Assembly: GCF_003952505.1 (NCBI RefSeq)
Contig: NZ_CP034450.1
Span: 6,097,001-6,161,000, forward strand
Source: Mesorhizobium sp. M4B.F.Ca.ET.058.02.1.1
Lineage (GTDB): Bacteria > Pseudomonadota > Alphaproteobacteria > Rhizobiales > Rhizobiaceae
Reading direction: 5' to 3'
Length of the DNA stretch: 64,000 nucleotides
The notes under the pieces are model-generated. The model saw nothing but the letters and a program-made list of their open reading frames with translations, did not search any database and was not told where the DNA came from. Within the stretch, counting starts at the first letter, position 1, and each line of letters opens with the position of its first letter. This document shows, in pieces, positions 26,491-35,853 of the stretch. Position numbers and translations under genes: made by a program.

Positions 26491-26519
26491 AAAAAAGCCC
26501 GGAAGATCCGGGCTTTTTT
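26491..26519. terminator. Two-way intrinsic terminator
   Basis: AAAAAAGCCCGG (26491-26502), loop AAGAT, CCGGGCTTTTTT (26508-26519). The perfect stem with A and T tracts on both sides serves padR on the plus strand and the convergent YiaA-like gene on the minus strand. Confidence 0.92.
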
Positions 26520-26561
26520 CGTTGCTGGAGCCGCACGTATCTGGGACGTGCCTGCCGGCGG

Positions 26562-26822
26562 TCATTCCTTGCCGACATATTCGCTGATCAGCTTTTCGTT
26601 GCGCGCCTTTTCGATCTTGGCAGTCGTCTCGGCGGCGACGCGCTCGTCGGTGCGGTATTTGACGAGGTTGACCAGGCTGCCGGTGAGCAAGAGCACGCCC
26701 ATGCCCCAATAGCCCTTGGTCGACAGGTCGACCGGAGCGAGCCACAGCGACAGGCCAAGCATGAAATAGGCGATGCCGACCGAGATGGTGTTGAACATGA
26801 TGTAGGTCTGATTGGCGTTCAT
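26562..26822 (-). CDS. YiaA/YiaB-family small inner-membrane protein
   Basis: An 86-residue protein with two helices, NTISVGIAYFMLGLSLWLAP and GYWGMGVLLLTGSLVNLVKY, and a charged tail (EKARNEKLISEYVGKE). The two-helix module resembles the yiaA/B domain found in rhizobia. It lies 39 bp downstream of a PspA-like gene on the same strand, so both are probably one envelope-stress unit under the TetR operators upstream. Function unknown. Confidence 0.7.
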   Translation of the reverse strand: MNANQTYIMFNTISVGIAYFMLGLSLWLAPVDLSTKGYWGMGVLLLTGSLVNLVKYRTDERVAAETTAKIEKARNEKLISEYVGKE

Positions 26823-26861
26823 TGTCGTTGTCCCTTTGGTTGGTGAGGTAGGTTTCGTGGA

Positions 26862-27537
26862 TCAGTGCGTGGATTTCAGGCGCTCGAGCACGTCCTGTGC
26901 CCGGACCTTGGTCGAGGGGCCGTGGCCTGCCTCCTCCAGCTTGCCGCGGATGGCTTCCTGGCTGAGGCCGCATCGATCTCGTCGAGGATGCTGGCTTCCT
27001 CGAACGGGTCGCCGCGCTCCCGGATGCGGGCGAGCAGCGCCTCTGCCTCGTTGAGGCTGGCCGTCCGGCCGATGGAACGGTTGAGGCGTCGCTGCGCCTT
27101 CTGCTCGGCGTCGATGGCGCGCGCCGAGATCATGCCCTGGTTGAGGTCGACGATGCGTCGGTGCGCCTGTTCCAGCGACAGGCGCATGCGCAAGGTATTC
27201 TCGGTCAGGCTGCGCACGGTGGTGCGGCGGCCCTCGCGTTCGTTCTCCAGTTCGGCGATGGCGGAAGCGCCATCGTGGGCGAGGGCCTCGGCTCCCGCGG
27301 CAAGGGCGCTGCGGGTGCGCGTCTCCAGATCGGCGATGCGGCGGTCGAGTTGGTCGAGGCTGGCCTGTTCGGCGCGCTGACGCACGATCAGCGAGGCGAG
27401 CGTCTGCTTGGCGCAGGCGAGGCCGGCTTCGGCATCGCGGATGTGCTGGGCGAGAGGTCGACGGCGAACTGGTCCTTCAGCCGGTCCTCGGCCTTGGCGC
27501 CGGCGCCGTCCAGCAATGTCCTGATAAGACTGAGCAT
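26862..27537 (-). pseudogene. PspA/IM30-family envelope-stress protein, two frameshifts
   Basis: Joining three frames gives a 225-residue PspA-like coiled-coil protein. It starts MLSLIRTLLDGAGAKAEDRL at 27537 with GGGAG upstream. Near 27457 the frame breaks after DQFAVD and resumes as AQHIRDAEAGLACAKQTLAS, which needs one extra base. Near 26973 it breaks again after SILDEIDAA and resumes as SQEAIRGKLEEAGHGPSTKV to a TGA at 26862; restoring CCC from CC repairs this. PspA proteins bind stressed membranes. Two single-base losses mean either a pseudogene or assembly error. It is divergent from a TetR gene with three operators between. Confidence 0.7.
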
Positions 27538-27555
27538 TTGTTCGTTCTCCCTTTA

Positions 27556-27625
27556 TGAACGTTGTTCACAAAAGGAATGTAGCAGAAGATGAACATTGTT
27601 CAAGATGTTTTTTGAACGCTGTTCA
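27556..27625. promoter_or_regulatory. Three TetR-type operators
   Basis: Three 13-bp palindromes of the form TGAAC-NNT-GTTCA lie at 27556-27568, 27590-27602 and 27613-27625, with centre spacings of 34 and 23 bp. They fill the gap between the pspA-like gene and the divergent tetR gene and would control both. Sequence and placement are seen directly; binding is inferred. Confidence 0.75.
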
Positions 27626-27681
27626 TGCAGAATGGATTATGGTAAACCGGCATCCGTTGCCGCGCCCGAGAGGCGGCGGAG

Positions 27682-28341
27682 ATGATGCGGAGACAAGGTT
27701 TGGCACTGGACAAGGAAGAGATGAGCGAGCGCGTCATCGCCATCGCGGAGAATCTGATCGAAGCCGGCGGGGCGGAGAACCTGAAGGCCAGGACCATCGC
27801 CACCGAGGCCGGCATCGCGGTCGGTTCCATATACAATCTGTTCCGGGATATCGACGACCTGCATCGCGCCGTGAACATGCGGCTGCTCGATCGGCTGGGT
27901 GAAGCCGGCGCCGCAGCGATGGCCGAACTCAAAAAGGCGGGGGTGACCGACACGCGGCAATGCCTGCTGGCGCTGGCGCGCGCCTATGCCGGCTTCGTGG
28001 AGGCGCATCCGGCGAGCTGGCCGGCCTTGCTTGCCTTCAACCGCCGCCAGCCGGCGCATGCGGAGCCGGACGCCTATGAGGCGCGGCTCAGCGAACTGCT
28101 GCAGATCATCGCCAGGGTGCTCGCCGACGGCCGCTTCGGCCTCGACGAAAACCGCCTGCGGATCGCCGCCCGCACCTTGTGGTCAAGCGTGCATGGCATC
28201 GTCACCAGCGGCTATGCCGCGAATTCCGCCGGGCGCCAGGCGGACGAGACTTGGGAGCAGATCGAGCTCCTGGTCGCCGTCTTCATCAAGGGGCTGGAAC
28301 GGGGCGGGACATTGGATCATGCTGGCGCGGCACCGTCGTGA
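27682..28341 (+). CDS. TetR/AcrR-family regulator
   Basis: A 219-residue TetR-type repressor. The helix-turn-helix is NLKARTIATEAGIAVGSIYN, followed by LFRDIDDLHRAVNMRLLDRL. The C-terminal ligand domain contains RTLWSSVHGIVTSGYA, which resembles the WHG group. Two consecutive ATGs (27682, 27685) follow GGCGGAG; the first is used. Divergent from pspA/yiaA-like genes with triple operators between, it probably represses them and itself. The inducing signal is unknown. Confidence 0.88.
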   Translation: MMRRQGLALDKEEMSERVIAIAENLIEAGGAENLKARTIATEAGIAVGSIYNLFRDIDDLHRAVNMRLLDRLGEAGAAAMAELKKAGVTDTRQCLLALARAYAGFVEAHPASWPALLAFNRRQPAHAEPDAYEARLSELLQIIARVLADGRFGLDENRLRIAARTLWSSVHGIVTSGYAANSAGRQADETWEQIELLVAVFIKGLERGGTLDHAGAAPS

Positions 28342-28408
28342 CGCCTAAATGCGATAATGAGAACCGGCGCAGGCATTTTGCGCCGAGGTGAAAGTGGAGA
28401 TTTGAACC

Positions 28409-28702
28409 ATGTCTTTTCTGAAAAAGCTTTTCGGCGGTGGCGGCGGCGATGCGGGCGAACCCAAGAACGCGGCGCCGGCAAAGCAGGTCGAGCACAAGGG
28501 TTTCCTGATCAGCGCCACGCCCTACAAGGCCGACGGCCAGTACCAGACCTGCGGCGTGGTCTCGAAGGAAATCGACGGCGTGACGAAGGAACACCGTTTC
28601 ATCCGCGCCGACCGTTTCGCCGGCCTGGACGATGCCGTCGACATCTCGATCAAGAAAGGCATCCAACTGGTCGACGAGCAGGGCGAGCGAATCTTCGGCT
28701 AG
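28409..28702 (+). CDS. HlyU-family protein
   Basis: A 97-residue protein matching the HlyU family: MSFLKKLFGGGGGDAGEPKN, then EHKGFLISATPYKADGQYQT, CGVVSKEIDGVTKEHRFIRA and DRFAGLDDAVDISIKKGIQL. In Vibrio, HlyU is annotated as a virulence activator, but that name covers two unrelated proteins and the role of this fold is not settled. It lies 67 bp after tetR and may be cotranscribed, or read from its own promoter. It is convergent with the pnkp gene, whose stop is 12 bp away. Confidence 0.8.
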   Translation: MSFLKKLFGGGGGDAGEPKNAAPAKQVEHKGFLISATPYKADGQYQTCGVVSKEIDGVTKEHRFIRADRFAGLDDAVDISIKKGIQLVDEQGERIFG

Positions 28703-28713
28703 GACTATCATTG

Positions 28714-31289
28714 CTACAGCCTTGGGTCGATCGGCTCGCTTTCCAGTGCCAGCACGCCGAACACACACTCGTGTACCCGCCGCAGCGGTTCCTGTGCCAC
28801 AAACCGCTTCAGCGCCTCGTGACCGAGAGCGAACTCCCTGTGCGCCAGACTGCGCTTGCCGCCCAGCCCACGTTCCCGCAGGCGAACGAGGTTATCCTGC
28901 GCATCGTATTCGGGGCCGTAGATGATGCGCAGATACTCCCGGCCGCGCACCTTCAACGCCGGCTGGATCAGCCCCTTTTTGCCGCGGCTCACGAAGTCGC
29001 GCGGCTTGACGACCATGCCTTCCCCGCCCGAACCGGTCAGCGCCTCCCACCAAGCGATCGTTTCCGCGCACGCATTGGCGTCGGCCAGATCGAGCGTACG
29101 CCACCGCGTGCCGGTCACCACGCCATCGTCGGCAGTCAGACGGGCCGCAAGCGTCATGTGCCAGACGTGGTCCTTGTCGAACCAGACATGTCCTTCGCTG
29201 GCGAGTAGGTGGAACGGCGCGACCTTCAGGTCGTCGATGCCAGTGACCGGCCATACGTAGGGTGCCCAGGCGGTGGCGTATTTGGTCGCGCGCGCGGCCC
29301 GGTCATCGAACCGGGCATTCAGGCCGGCGGCATCGACGCCGCGCGCCAATGCCCGGGCCAACGCCTCGCGGCTCGCCTGGAAGCCGGCGGCCGAGGAGGT
29401 CGCCACCGGCGCATACTGGCTTTCGATCAGGCTGCCGGCTTTGGCCGACCAGGGCATTATCTCGGCGTCCAGCAGCAGCCAGTCACTGCTCAGTTCGTTC
29501 CACAGGTCCGCCGCATCGACGCTCGCGCGAAGACGGGCGAGCAGGCCTTCCGTCGTGGCGGATCCTTGAAAAAGGAGCGCCCCGTCCGGGTCCAGATCGC
29601 GCCGGTCTCGTTTCCTGACACACCGAAGCGCTCGCGCGCCGCCCTTGCGTTCCGGCACAACGCGATGACGGCTCGCGAACCCATATGCTTTTCCTCGCAC
29701 ACGACCTGAGCGACGCCACGTTCGCGAAAATGAGCGAAGGCTTCCTCTGGGCGCTCGAGCCAGTCGCTTTGGTTGCTGGTCTCGGACGGCGACATCGTTG
29801 GCGGCAGATACACCAGCCATTGCGGCGCCAGCGCGAAGCGGCTCATCACTTCCAGTGCCGCCGCCGCGTTCTCTTCGGCCACGACGATCCGGCCCCTTAG
29901 TTCGGTCTCGATCCAGCGGCGACCCGAGACGTCCTGATAGTCGAGCACGCCGTCGGCGTCGGCCTGGGCCGATTTGCCGGGATCGGATCCACCCAAAGGA
30001 CGTATCGGTTCGGACCAGACCTGGATTGCCGGCACCTCGACAAGTTCGCGCTCCGGCCAGCGCAAGGCCGTCAGCTTGCCGCCGAAAACGCAGCCGGTGT
30101 CGATGCACAGGGTGTTGTTGAGCCATTCCGCCGACAGCATCGGCGTATGCCCGTAGATCACGGCCGTCTTGCCGCGATAGGCTGTGGCCCAGTCGGCGCG
30201 GACGGGCAGGCCGAATTCATCGATCTCGCCCGTGGTCTCGCCATAAAGGGCGAATTCGCGCACGGCGCCCGAACCACGTCCGATCATCTCTTCCTTGAGG
30301 CCGGCGTGGGCAACCGCCAGGCGTCCACCGTCCAGCCAGACGTGGCTGCGCAGACCGTCAAGGAAAGCCGGCAGAGCCTCTCGGAGGCCGCGATCCTGAG
30401 CATCCAACTGGTCGATGGTTTGCTGCAGGCCGTGGGCGACCGTGACCTTGCGGCCTTCCAGCCAGCGGCCGAGCTTGCGTTCGTGATTGCCCTGGACACA
30501 GTAGGCAGTGCCGGCCGCCACCATGCCCATGACGATGCGCAGCGCGTCGGGCGAGTTGGGACCGCGATCGACGATATCTCCGACAAAGACGGCCTTGCGT
30601 CCCTCCGGCGGGGTGACGACGACCGTTCGGTCGCCGCGATCCTCGGACCAGGCGACGCTGTAGCCGAGTTGGCCAAGCAGGGTCTGAAGTTCGTCGGCGC
30701 AGCCGTGGATGTCGCCAATGATGTCGAACGGACCGGAGTCGTCCCGCTTGTCGGTCCACAGCGGTTGGCGCGAGACCTTGGCGGCATCGACGCTGGCCTC
30801 GCTGCCAAGCTTCCAGACCTGGCGGAAGCCCTCGCGTTGCAGGCCGCCAAGACCCTTGCGGATCTCGGTCGTCATGCGTTGGGCCACACCGGCGCCGAAT
30901 TGTCGGTCAGGTCGCGCTGCATTGCGCGCGATGCAGACGTCGACGCCTGGATCGATGACGACGGCGACTGGTAGAGCATGCCACTTGCGCGCCAATTCGA
31001 TCCACGCCTTGCGGTCGGCTGCGCGCACGTTGGTGGCGTCGACAACTGCCAGCTTGCGATGCTTGAGTCGTTTGCCAACGATCTCGCGCATCAACTCGAA
31101 GGCGTCCGCCGAAACGTCCTGATTGGTCTCGTCGTCGGACACAAGCGCGCGGCAGCGATCCGAGGAGATGACTTCGGTCGGCAGGAAGTGCTTGGCGGCA
31201 AAGCTCGATTTGCCCGATCCGGTCGAGCCGATCAGCACCACCAGCGAGAAATCGGGAAGGGCAAGGTCGGTCTTGTCGGGCTCTCTCAC
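28714..31289 (-). CDS. pnkp: Polynucleotide kinase-phosphatase-ligase Pnkp (RNA repair), frameshifted in this sequence
   Basis: A three-domain bacterial RNA-repair enzyme. The kinase has the P-loop IGSTGSGKSSF at residues 20-30 and VVDATNVRAADRKAW. The metallophosphatase shows FDIIGDIHGCADEL, VFVGDIVDRGPNSPDALRIV and CVQGNHERKLGRWL. The adenylyltransferase (ligase) has CEEKHMGSRAV near residue 533 and a C-terminal part with SGGEGMVVKPRDF. The frame is broken near 29560 inside the ligase domain; adding one base to a CC run (giving DPATTEGLLARLRAS) restores about 858 residues. Pnkp heals and, with Hen1, seals cleaved RNA. It starts with GTG overlapping the hen1 stop by 4 bp. Confidence 0.88.
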
Positions 31290-32668
31290 CGCGTGAACAC
31301 CGCCATTTGCGTGGGCGCGCCCAGGACGGCGTCAACAGCCCCGATACCGCTGAAGGCGGCGGCATAGCCATAGATCTTACCGATTTTGTCAGCCCAGGCT
31401 TCGAACTGCGCCCGGCTCCATTCGAAGCGATGGTCCGGGTGGCGGAAGTTGCCCGGGGCCAGGTTCGGAAACAGTGCGTTGTACTCCGCATTCGGAGTGG
31501 TGACGATCACGGATTTTGGCGCCGTCTCGCCAAAAACGATGCGTTCGATCAAGGGCAGCCTGTCTTGGTCGAGGTGCTCGATGACCTCGACCAGCACGGC
31601 GACGTCGGCCTCGGCCCAGCGGCCGTCTCGGTATGTCAGCGATCCATGCAACAGCGTGACCCGACCTTCGGGCGGTCCACCGAACTCGTTCAGCTTGAGA
31701 CGCTTCGCAGCCCATTCCAGTTCGCGCACTGCGGGGTCGAGCCCGAACAGCTTGTGGACCCATCGCTCGCGCACGAGGCGATAGAGCAGCTTGCCTTCGC
31801 CGCATCCCAGATCGGCGATGACGGTTCCGCCGGTCGCCCGAATGGCATCGACCACCGCGTCCATGCGCAGGTCGTTCAGCCGAATAGGCACCTCCAGCGC
31901 TTCCTCGGGCGCGTCCCTGACTTCGGGGGGCAGTGCCTCGTCGGCCGTCTCGGGAGCGAGCCGCTCCAGGGCGATGCGGGCCAACGCACCGCGATTGCGC
32001 AGATAGCGGCGCACGATCAGGTCTTTGGCGGGATGGTTTTCCAGCCAGCCTTCACCCTTTGACAGCAGCTTGTCGATCTCGGCCTCGCCGACCCAGTAGT
32101 GCTTTGCGTCGTCCAACACAGGGATCAGGACATAGAGGTGGTTCAGCAAGCCGCTCAGCCGGCCTGTCCCGGTCAGCTTGAGATGACCGTATCGCCATTT
32201 GCCTGCCCGATGCCCGACATTCTCGATCGGCGTCAGATCGACGGTCCACCCCAAGGGCTCGAACAGGTCTCGAACCAGAGCCTCGCCCGCATGCATCGGC
32301 AGCGGTGTCACCACGGCCTCCAGCGGCAGCGCACTTTCGGCCAGTTCCTGGCGCTCCTTTGAAATGCCGGTCATCGCGGTCCGCAGCATTTTGTTGAGCG
32401 CCACCGACAGGAAGGACGATGCCGCATATGGCCTGTCGTTTACATACTGGTCCAGCAGGCCTTCCGCCTGGCCCTTGCCCCGTACGAGCCCGATCGGGTC
32501 GACATCGAGGAGAAGTGCGGCCTCGCAACGCTCCTCGGTTGCCTCGGGATAGAACAACCACGCCTTTCCGAAAGCGAGCTCAGTCTCGTGCAGACGATCG
32601 GGATGCTTGTGCAGCAAGAAACCGAGGTCTGTGGCCGGACCATGTGTTGTAGCAACGGACAGGAACAT
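31286..32668 (-). CDS. hen1: Bacterial Hen1: 3'-terminal RNA ribose 2'-O-methyltransferase
   Basis: A 460-residue bacterial Hen1. The N-terminal half, starting MFLSVATTHGPATDLGFLLH and including the DRPYAASSFLSVAL segment, is the domain that activates the Pnkp ligase. The C-terminal half is the methyltransferase, with SAM motif VIADLGCGEGKLLYRL and the Mn2+ site EVIEHLDQDRL plus downstream FRHPDHRFEWS. It marks the repaired junction with a 2'-O-methyl group so the RNA resists a second cut by ribotoxins. It is the first gene of a two-gene unit with Pnkp. Rare in rhizobial chromosomes as far as recalled, so possibly acquired. Confidence 0.92.
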   Translation of the reverse strand: MFLSVATTHGPATDLGFLLHKHPDRLHETELAFGKAWLFYPEATEERCEAALLLDVDPIGLVRGKGQAEGLLDQYVNDRPYAASSFLSVALNKMLRTAMTGISKERQELAESALPLEAVVTPLPMHAGEALVRDLFEPLGWTVDLTPIENVGHRAGKWRYGHLKLTGTGRLSGLLNHLYVLIPVLDDAKHYWVGEAEIDKLLSKGEGWLENHPAKDLIVRRYLRNRGALARIALERLAPETADEALPPEVRDAPEEALEVPIRLNDLRMDAVVDAIRATGGTVIADLGCGEGKLLYRLVRERWVHKLFGLDPAVRELEWAAKRLKLNEFGGPPEGRVTLLHGSLTYRDGRWAEADVAVLVEVIEHLDQDRLPLIERIVFGETAPKSVIVTTPNAEYNALFPNLAPGNFRHPDHRFEWSRAQFEAWADKIGKIYGYAAAFSGIGAVDAVLGAPTQMAVFTR

Positions 32669-32776
32669 CAGCGACCGATAGCGCAGACCGGCAGAATAAC
32701 CAATGGCGTTGCACGGCTATCTACTGAATCTGGACTGGGCGCAATGCCCTGGCCGAATGAGCAGGCACCACGGGCA

Positions 32777-32811
32777 AAAAAGGCAGGCGCCGCGCTGGCG
32801 CCTGCCTTTTT
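32777..32811 (-). terminator. Intrinsic terminator for azoR
   Basis: The arms AAAAAGGCAGGCGCC (32777-32791) and GGCGCCTGCCTTTTT (32797-32811) surround the loop GCGCT. Read leftward it lies 26 bp past the azoR stop and ends in a U-run. It also works on the plus strand. Confidence 0.9.
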
Positions 32812-32836
32812 GCTTCGGTCGGGATGGCGTCGTGCG

Positions 32837-33478
32837 TTACGCCGCTGCCGCAACCTGCTTGCCGGCGGTTCCGGCCACCACCGCGTTGACCTTGGCAGAC
32901 GCCTTGGCGATCGCGGCATCAACGGCGTCCGGGCCCATGCCGACGCCTTCGATGCGGATGACGTCGACATCGGTCATGCCGAGGAAGCCGAGCACGCCAC
33001 GCAGATAGGGGATGGCGTGATCCATCTGCACGGCCGCGCCCTCGGAATAGATGCCGCCGGAAGCGAGCACGATATAGACCTTCTTGCCGTTGACGAGACC
33101 CTTCGGCCCGCCTTCGCCGTAGGAGAAGGTCTTTCCCGAACGGGCGACGTGATCGACCCACGACTTCAGGGTCGAGGAGATGCCGAAGTTGATGAAGCCG
33201 GTGGCGAGGATGATGGTGTCGGCGGCGAACAGCTCGTCGAGCACCGCGTCGGAGACGCCGACGACTTCGGCCTGGCGCTGGCTGCGCGCCTCGGCGGGCG
33301 TGTTGATGCCGGTCGAATAGTCGGGATCGATATGCGGCAGCGGATTGGCGACGAGATCGCGCACGACAAGCGTGTTCGACGGATCGGCGGCAAGCAGCTT
33401 GTTGGCAAGCTCGGTGGCGATGCGGGTCGAGTGCGAGGCGGCGCCGCGCGGGCTCGAGGTGACAAGAAGAATGGACAT
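32837..33478 (-). CDS. azoR: FMN-dependent NADH-azoreductase
   Basis: A 213-residue flavodoxin-fold quinone/azo reductase. MSILLVTSSPRGAASHSTRI carries the FMN phosphate-binding loop. FINFGISSTLKSWVDHVARS and SYGEGGPKGLVNGKKVYIVL are strongly AzoR-like, as is the ASGGIYSEG loop. It reduces quinones and azo compounds by two electrons with NADH, protecting against electrophile stress. The ATG at 33478 follows GGAGAGCCCCGCA; the longer in-frame extension lacks family similarity. It is divergent from a LysR regulator, a frequent pairing. Confidence 0.92.
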   Translation of the reverse strand: MSILLVTSSPRGAASHSTRIATELANKLLAADPSNTLVVRDLVANPLPHIDPDYSTGINTPAEARSQRQAEVVGVSDAVLDELFAADTIILATGFINFGISSTLKSWVDHVARSGKTFSYGEGGPKGLVNGKKVYIVLASGGIYSEGAAVQMDHAIPYLRGVLGFLGMTDVDVIRIEGVGMGPDAVDAAIAKASAKVNAVVAGTAGKQVAAAA

Positions 33479-33546
33479 TGCGGGGCTCTCCAGTGGGATT
33501 GAACTGTCCCGCTGAATATGGGTCGCTCGACTCATTCGAAAAACTG

Positions 33547-33561
33547 GTATATTTTCTATAC
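33547..33561. promoter_or_regulatory. LysR-type operator between azoR and its regulator
   Basis: GTATATTTTCTATAC is a 15-bp palindrome that satisfies the T-N11-A rule (33548 and 33560). It lies in the 109-bp divergent gap, 27 bp from the lysR start. Confidence 0.6.
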
Positions 33562-33587
33562 GATCCATCCACAAAATAGATATAACG

Positions 33588-34544
33588 ATGCAGCCCAATC
33601 CGACGCTCGACCAGTTGCAGATCCTGGTGGCGGTTGCCGACACCGGCAGTTTCTCGGCCGCCGGCCGCAAGCTGAACCGGGCGCAATCCGTCATCAGCTA
33701 TGGTATCGCCAACCTGGAGGCGCAGCTTGGGCTGAAACTGTTCGAGCGCGAGGGGACGCGCGAACCGCAACTGACCGATGTCGGACGGGCGATGCTCGAA
33801 GATGCGCGGCGCATGATCGGCGTGCTGCAGCGGATGCGCTCGCGGGTCGACGGCCATCATCAGGGACTGGAGGCCGAAGTTGCGCTGTCGGTCGATGCGG
33901 CGCTGCCGTCGCCGGTGCTGGTGCGGGTGCTGAAGGCGTTCGAGGCGCAGTTTCCGACCGTGATGCTGCGCCTGCATATCGGCACGCTTGGCGTCATTCC
34001 CGATCATGTGCTCAGCGGGCAGGCCGACCTCGGTATCGGCGGCATGCTGGGCGAGGTCGACGTCCACCTCGTGCGCATCGGCTTCATGTCGATCGTGCTG
34101 GCCGCCGCGCCCAGCCATCCACTGGCGCTGCTGCCGAAGCCTGTGACGCTCGAGGATGCGCGCGAACATACGCAGCTCGTCGTCACCGACCAGTCCGAGC
34201 GCACCAAGGGACGCGATTTCGGCGTCTTCGCCTACCGCACATGGCGGCTGACCGACATGCGCACCAAGCATATGCTGATGCGGGAGGGGCTTGGCTGGGG
34301 AGGCCTGCCGCGCTGGCTGATCGCCGACGATCTGGCAAGCGGCAGGCTGGTGGAGCTCGACCTCGAGGTCTTCAGGGAGGCGCGTTCGCCGCTTTTTGCC
34401 ATGCATCGCAATGACAGCAGCCCGAAGCCGGCTGCGGCCTGGCTGATCGACCGGTTCAAACGAGGGCTCGGCTGCTTCAACGAGATGGAGCCGGGCGTGT
34501 GGACCGAGGAGGAGCCGGAGACAGACCGTCGATCAGCGCCATGA
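33588..34544 (+). CDS. LysR-family regulator of azoR
   Basis: A 318-residue LysR-type regulator. [40 protein letters not shown] and [17 protein letters not shown] form the DNA-binding domain. The effector domain follows, with [20 protein letters not shown] near the end. It probably activates azoR in response to a quinone-like or oxidising compound. Its 3' end overlaps the convergent tetR gene by 68 bp, so the two transcripts are antisense at their ends. Confidence 0.88.
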   Translation: MQPNPTLDQLQILVAVADTGSFSAAGRKLNRAQSVISYGIANLEAQLGLKLFEREGTREPQLTDVGRAMLEDARRMIGVLQRMRSRVDGHHQGLEAEVALSVDAALPSPVLVRVLKAFEAQFPTVMLRLHIGTLGVIPDHVLSGQADLGIGGMLGEVDVHLVRIGFMSIVLAAAPSHPLALLPKPVTLEDAREHTQLVVTDQSERTKGRDFGVFAYRTWRLTDMRTKHMLMREGLGWGGLPRWLIADDLASGRLVELDLEVFREARSPLFAMHRNDSSPKPAAAWLIDRFKRGLGCFNEMEPGVWTEEEPETDRRSAP

Positions 34545-35103
34545 GCACGGCGCGGTAGTCGCCGCTCGATGCTCCCGCTTCGACGGCAAGCGCGGCGCGG
34601 TCGAAGGCAGCGGCGAGCAATGCGGTCAGCGGCTCGATTGGCAGTCTTGCCATGGACTGCTCGCGCATCGCCGCGACGAGGCCTTCGCGCAGCGAACGGT
34701 TGCCATGGCGGTTGTCGATCTCATCCATGGCGGATCGGCCGAGCACGGCAGGCCCGTCCAGCAGCAGCAGCCGAGTGCGGCCCGGCGCCCGCATCGCCGC
34801 CAGATAGGCGTCCGAGCCGGCGATCAGCGCGTCGCGGGCAGGGAGCGAGGCGGGCGAGGCGCGCTCGACCTCTTCGGCCACCGCGGCAGCCTCCTGCTCG
34901 ACCACGGCGGCAAACAGCGCCTGCTTGTCGGCGAAATGGTGATAGAGCGCGCCGCGGGTGACGCCGGCGGCGGCGACGATCTCCGGCGTGCCGGTCTCGG
35001 CATAGGACTTTTCGGTGAACAGTTTTCGCGCGGCGTCGATCAGGTCGGCGCGCGTCGCCTCGGTGCGATCGCGATTGGAGCGGCGCGCGGATTCTCGTTG
35101 CAT
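34477..35103 (-). CDS. TetR/AcrR-family regulator
   Basis: A 208-residue TetR-type repressor. It starts [20 protein letters not shown], with the helix-turn-helix [20 protein letters not shown] and [14 protein letters not shown]. The ATG at 35103 is chosen because upstream in-frame ATGs lie within or beyond the two operators. It faces a VOC-family gene across a gap holding two 17-bp palindromes, so it likely represses itself and that gene. The last 20 residues are Pro/Arg/Ser-rich and lie in the 68-bp overlap with the convergent lysR gene. Confidence 0.87.
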   Translation of the reverse strand: MQRESARRSNRDRTEATRADLIDAARKLFTEKSYAETGTPEIVAAAGVTRGALYHHFADKQALFAAVVEQEAAAVAEEVERASPASLPARDALIAGSDAYLAAMRAPGRTRLLLLDGPAVLGRSAMDEIDNRHGNRSLREGLVAAMREQSMARLPIEPLTALLAAAFDRAALAVEAGASSGDYRAVLMALIDGLSPAPPRSTRPAPSR

Positions 35104-35148
35104 ACATGCAGCCTGTATGTTAATTGCATTTACATGCAGACTGTATGT
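35104..35148. promoter_or_regulatory. Two TetR-type operators
   Basis: ACATGCAGCCTGTATGT (35104-35120) and ACATGCAGACTGTATGT (35132-35148) differ at one base and share the dyad ACAT-CAG-N-CTG-ATGT. Centres are 28 bp apart. The first abuts the tetR start codon. Together they should shut off both tetR and the VOC gene. Confidence 0.75.
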
Positions 35149-35169
35149 TGTTTGACGGGAGAAGGAAAG

Positions 35170-35595
35170 ATGAAGACGACGAGCTACTATCCGGTGCTGA
35201 TGACAGGCGACGTCGCCGGTACGAAAGAATTTTATGTCGAGCATTTCGCCTTCAAGCCGCTGTTCGAGAGCGACTGGTATGTGCATCTGCAGTCGACCGA
35301 GGACCGCCGGGTCAATCTCGGCATCGTGCACGGCGACCACGAAACGATCCCGGAGGAAGGACGGGGCCGCACATCAGGTTTGCTGATCAATTTCGAGGTT
35401 GGCGACCCCGACGCGGTCTATGAGCGTGTCGTGGCGGCCGGCCTTCCGATCCTTCGCTCGCTACGCGATGAACCGTTCGGCCAGCGCCATTTCATCACCA
35501 GCGACCCGAACGGCGTGCTGATCGACGTGATCAAGCCGATCCCATTGAGCCCGGAATTTCAGGCGCAGTTTGTGCAGGAAGTGGAGGGCGGCTGA
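35170..35595 (+). CDS. VOC-superfamily (glyoxalase/bleomycin-resistance-like) protein
   Basis: A 141-residue vicinal-oxygen-chelate protein. [40 protein letters not shown] and [20 protein letters not shown] form the two beta-alpha-beta-beta-beta modules; the [10 protein letters not shown] ending is typical. It has few of the usual metal ligands, so it may be a binding or resistance protein rather than a true glyoxalase. ATG at 35170 follows GGGAGAAGGAAAG. It is controlled by the divergent TetR protein. Confidence 0.85.
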   Translation: MKTTSYYPVLMTGDVAGTKEFYVEHFAFKPLFESDWYVHLQSTEDRRVNLGIVHGDHETIPEEGRGRTSGLLINFEVGDPDAVYERVVAAGLPILRSLRDEPFGQRHFITSDPNGVLIDVIKPIPLSPEFQAQFVQEVEGG

Positions 35596-35853
35596 ATGGG
35601 GATAGCGGGAAAGCAGGCGCGTTGCGGGCTCCGCCGCCTGAGCGAACGTCTTGCCCCACAAGTGATGAACCATAGTCAGCGCGCTGATCTTCTCCCATCT
35701 GCGAAGCAAGGCGCCTGATGCCGTCAAAATCGCTTGTGATTTTCAAGTTACGGATGATCTTGGTGACGGATTCACTTTCCAGACGGCGCTAATCCTTGCG
35801 AAAATGCTTGTGGCCTGTTGTATTGATCAGCAATAGCGGTGTCGGGGACAGCT
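35596..35853. other. Intergenic gap, nothing recognised
   Basis: These 258 bp carry no convincing gene on either strand, no clear dyad and no repeat shared with the rest of the window. The last part must hold the promoter of the patatin gene. Confidence 0.4.

Noticed and set aside
28714..30126. Minus-strand frame as a separate 470-codon ligase gene
   Set aside because: Only its C-terminal part, from about 29560 leftward, resembles a protein; the upstream part is a shadow of the Pnkp frame, so a single frameshifted Pnkp explains both.
35461..35727. 88-codon minus-strand frame at the end of the VOC gene
   Set aside because: It overlaps the conserved VOC C-terminus and has no recognisable motif.
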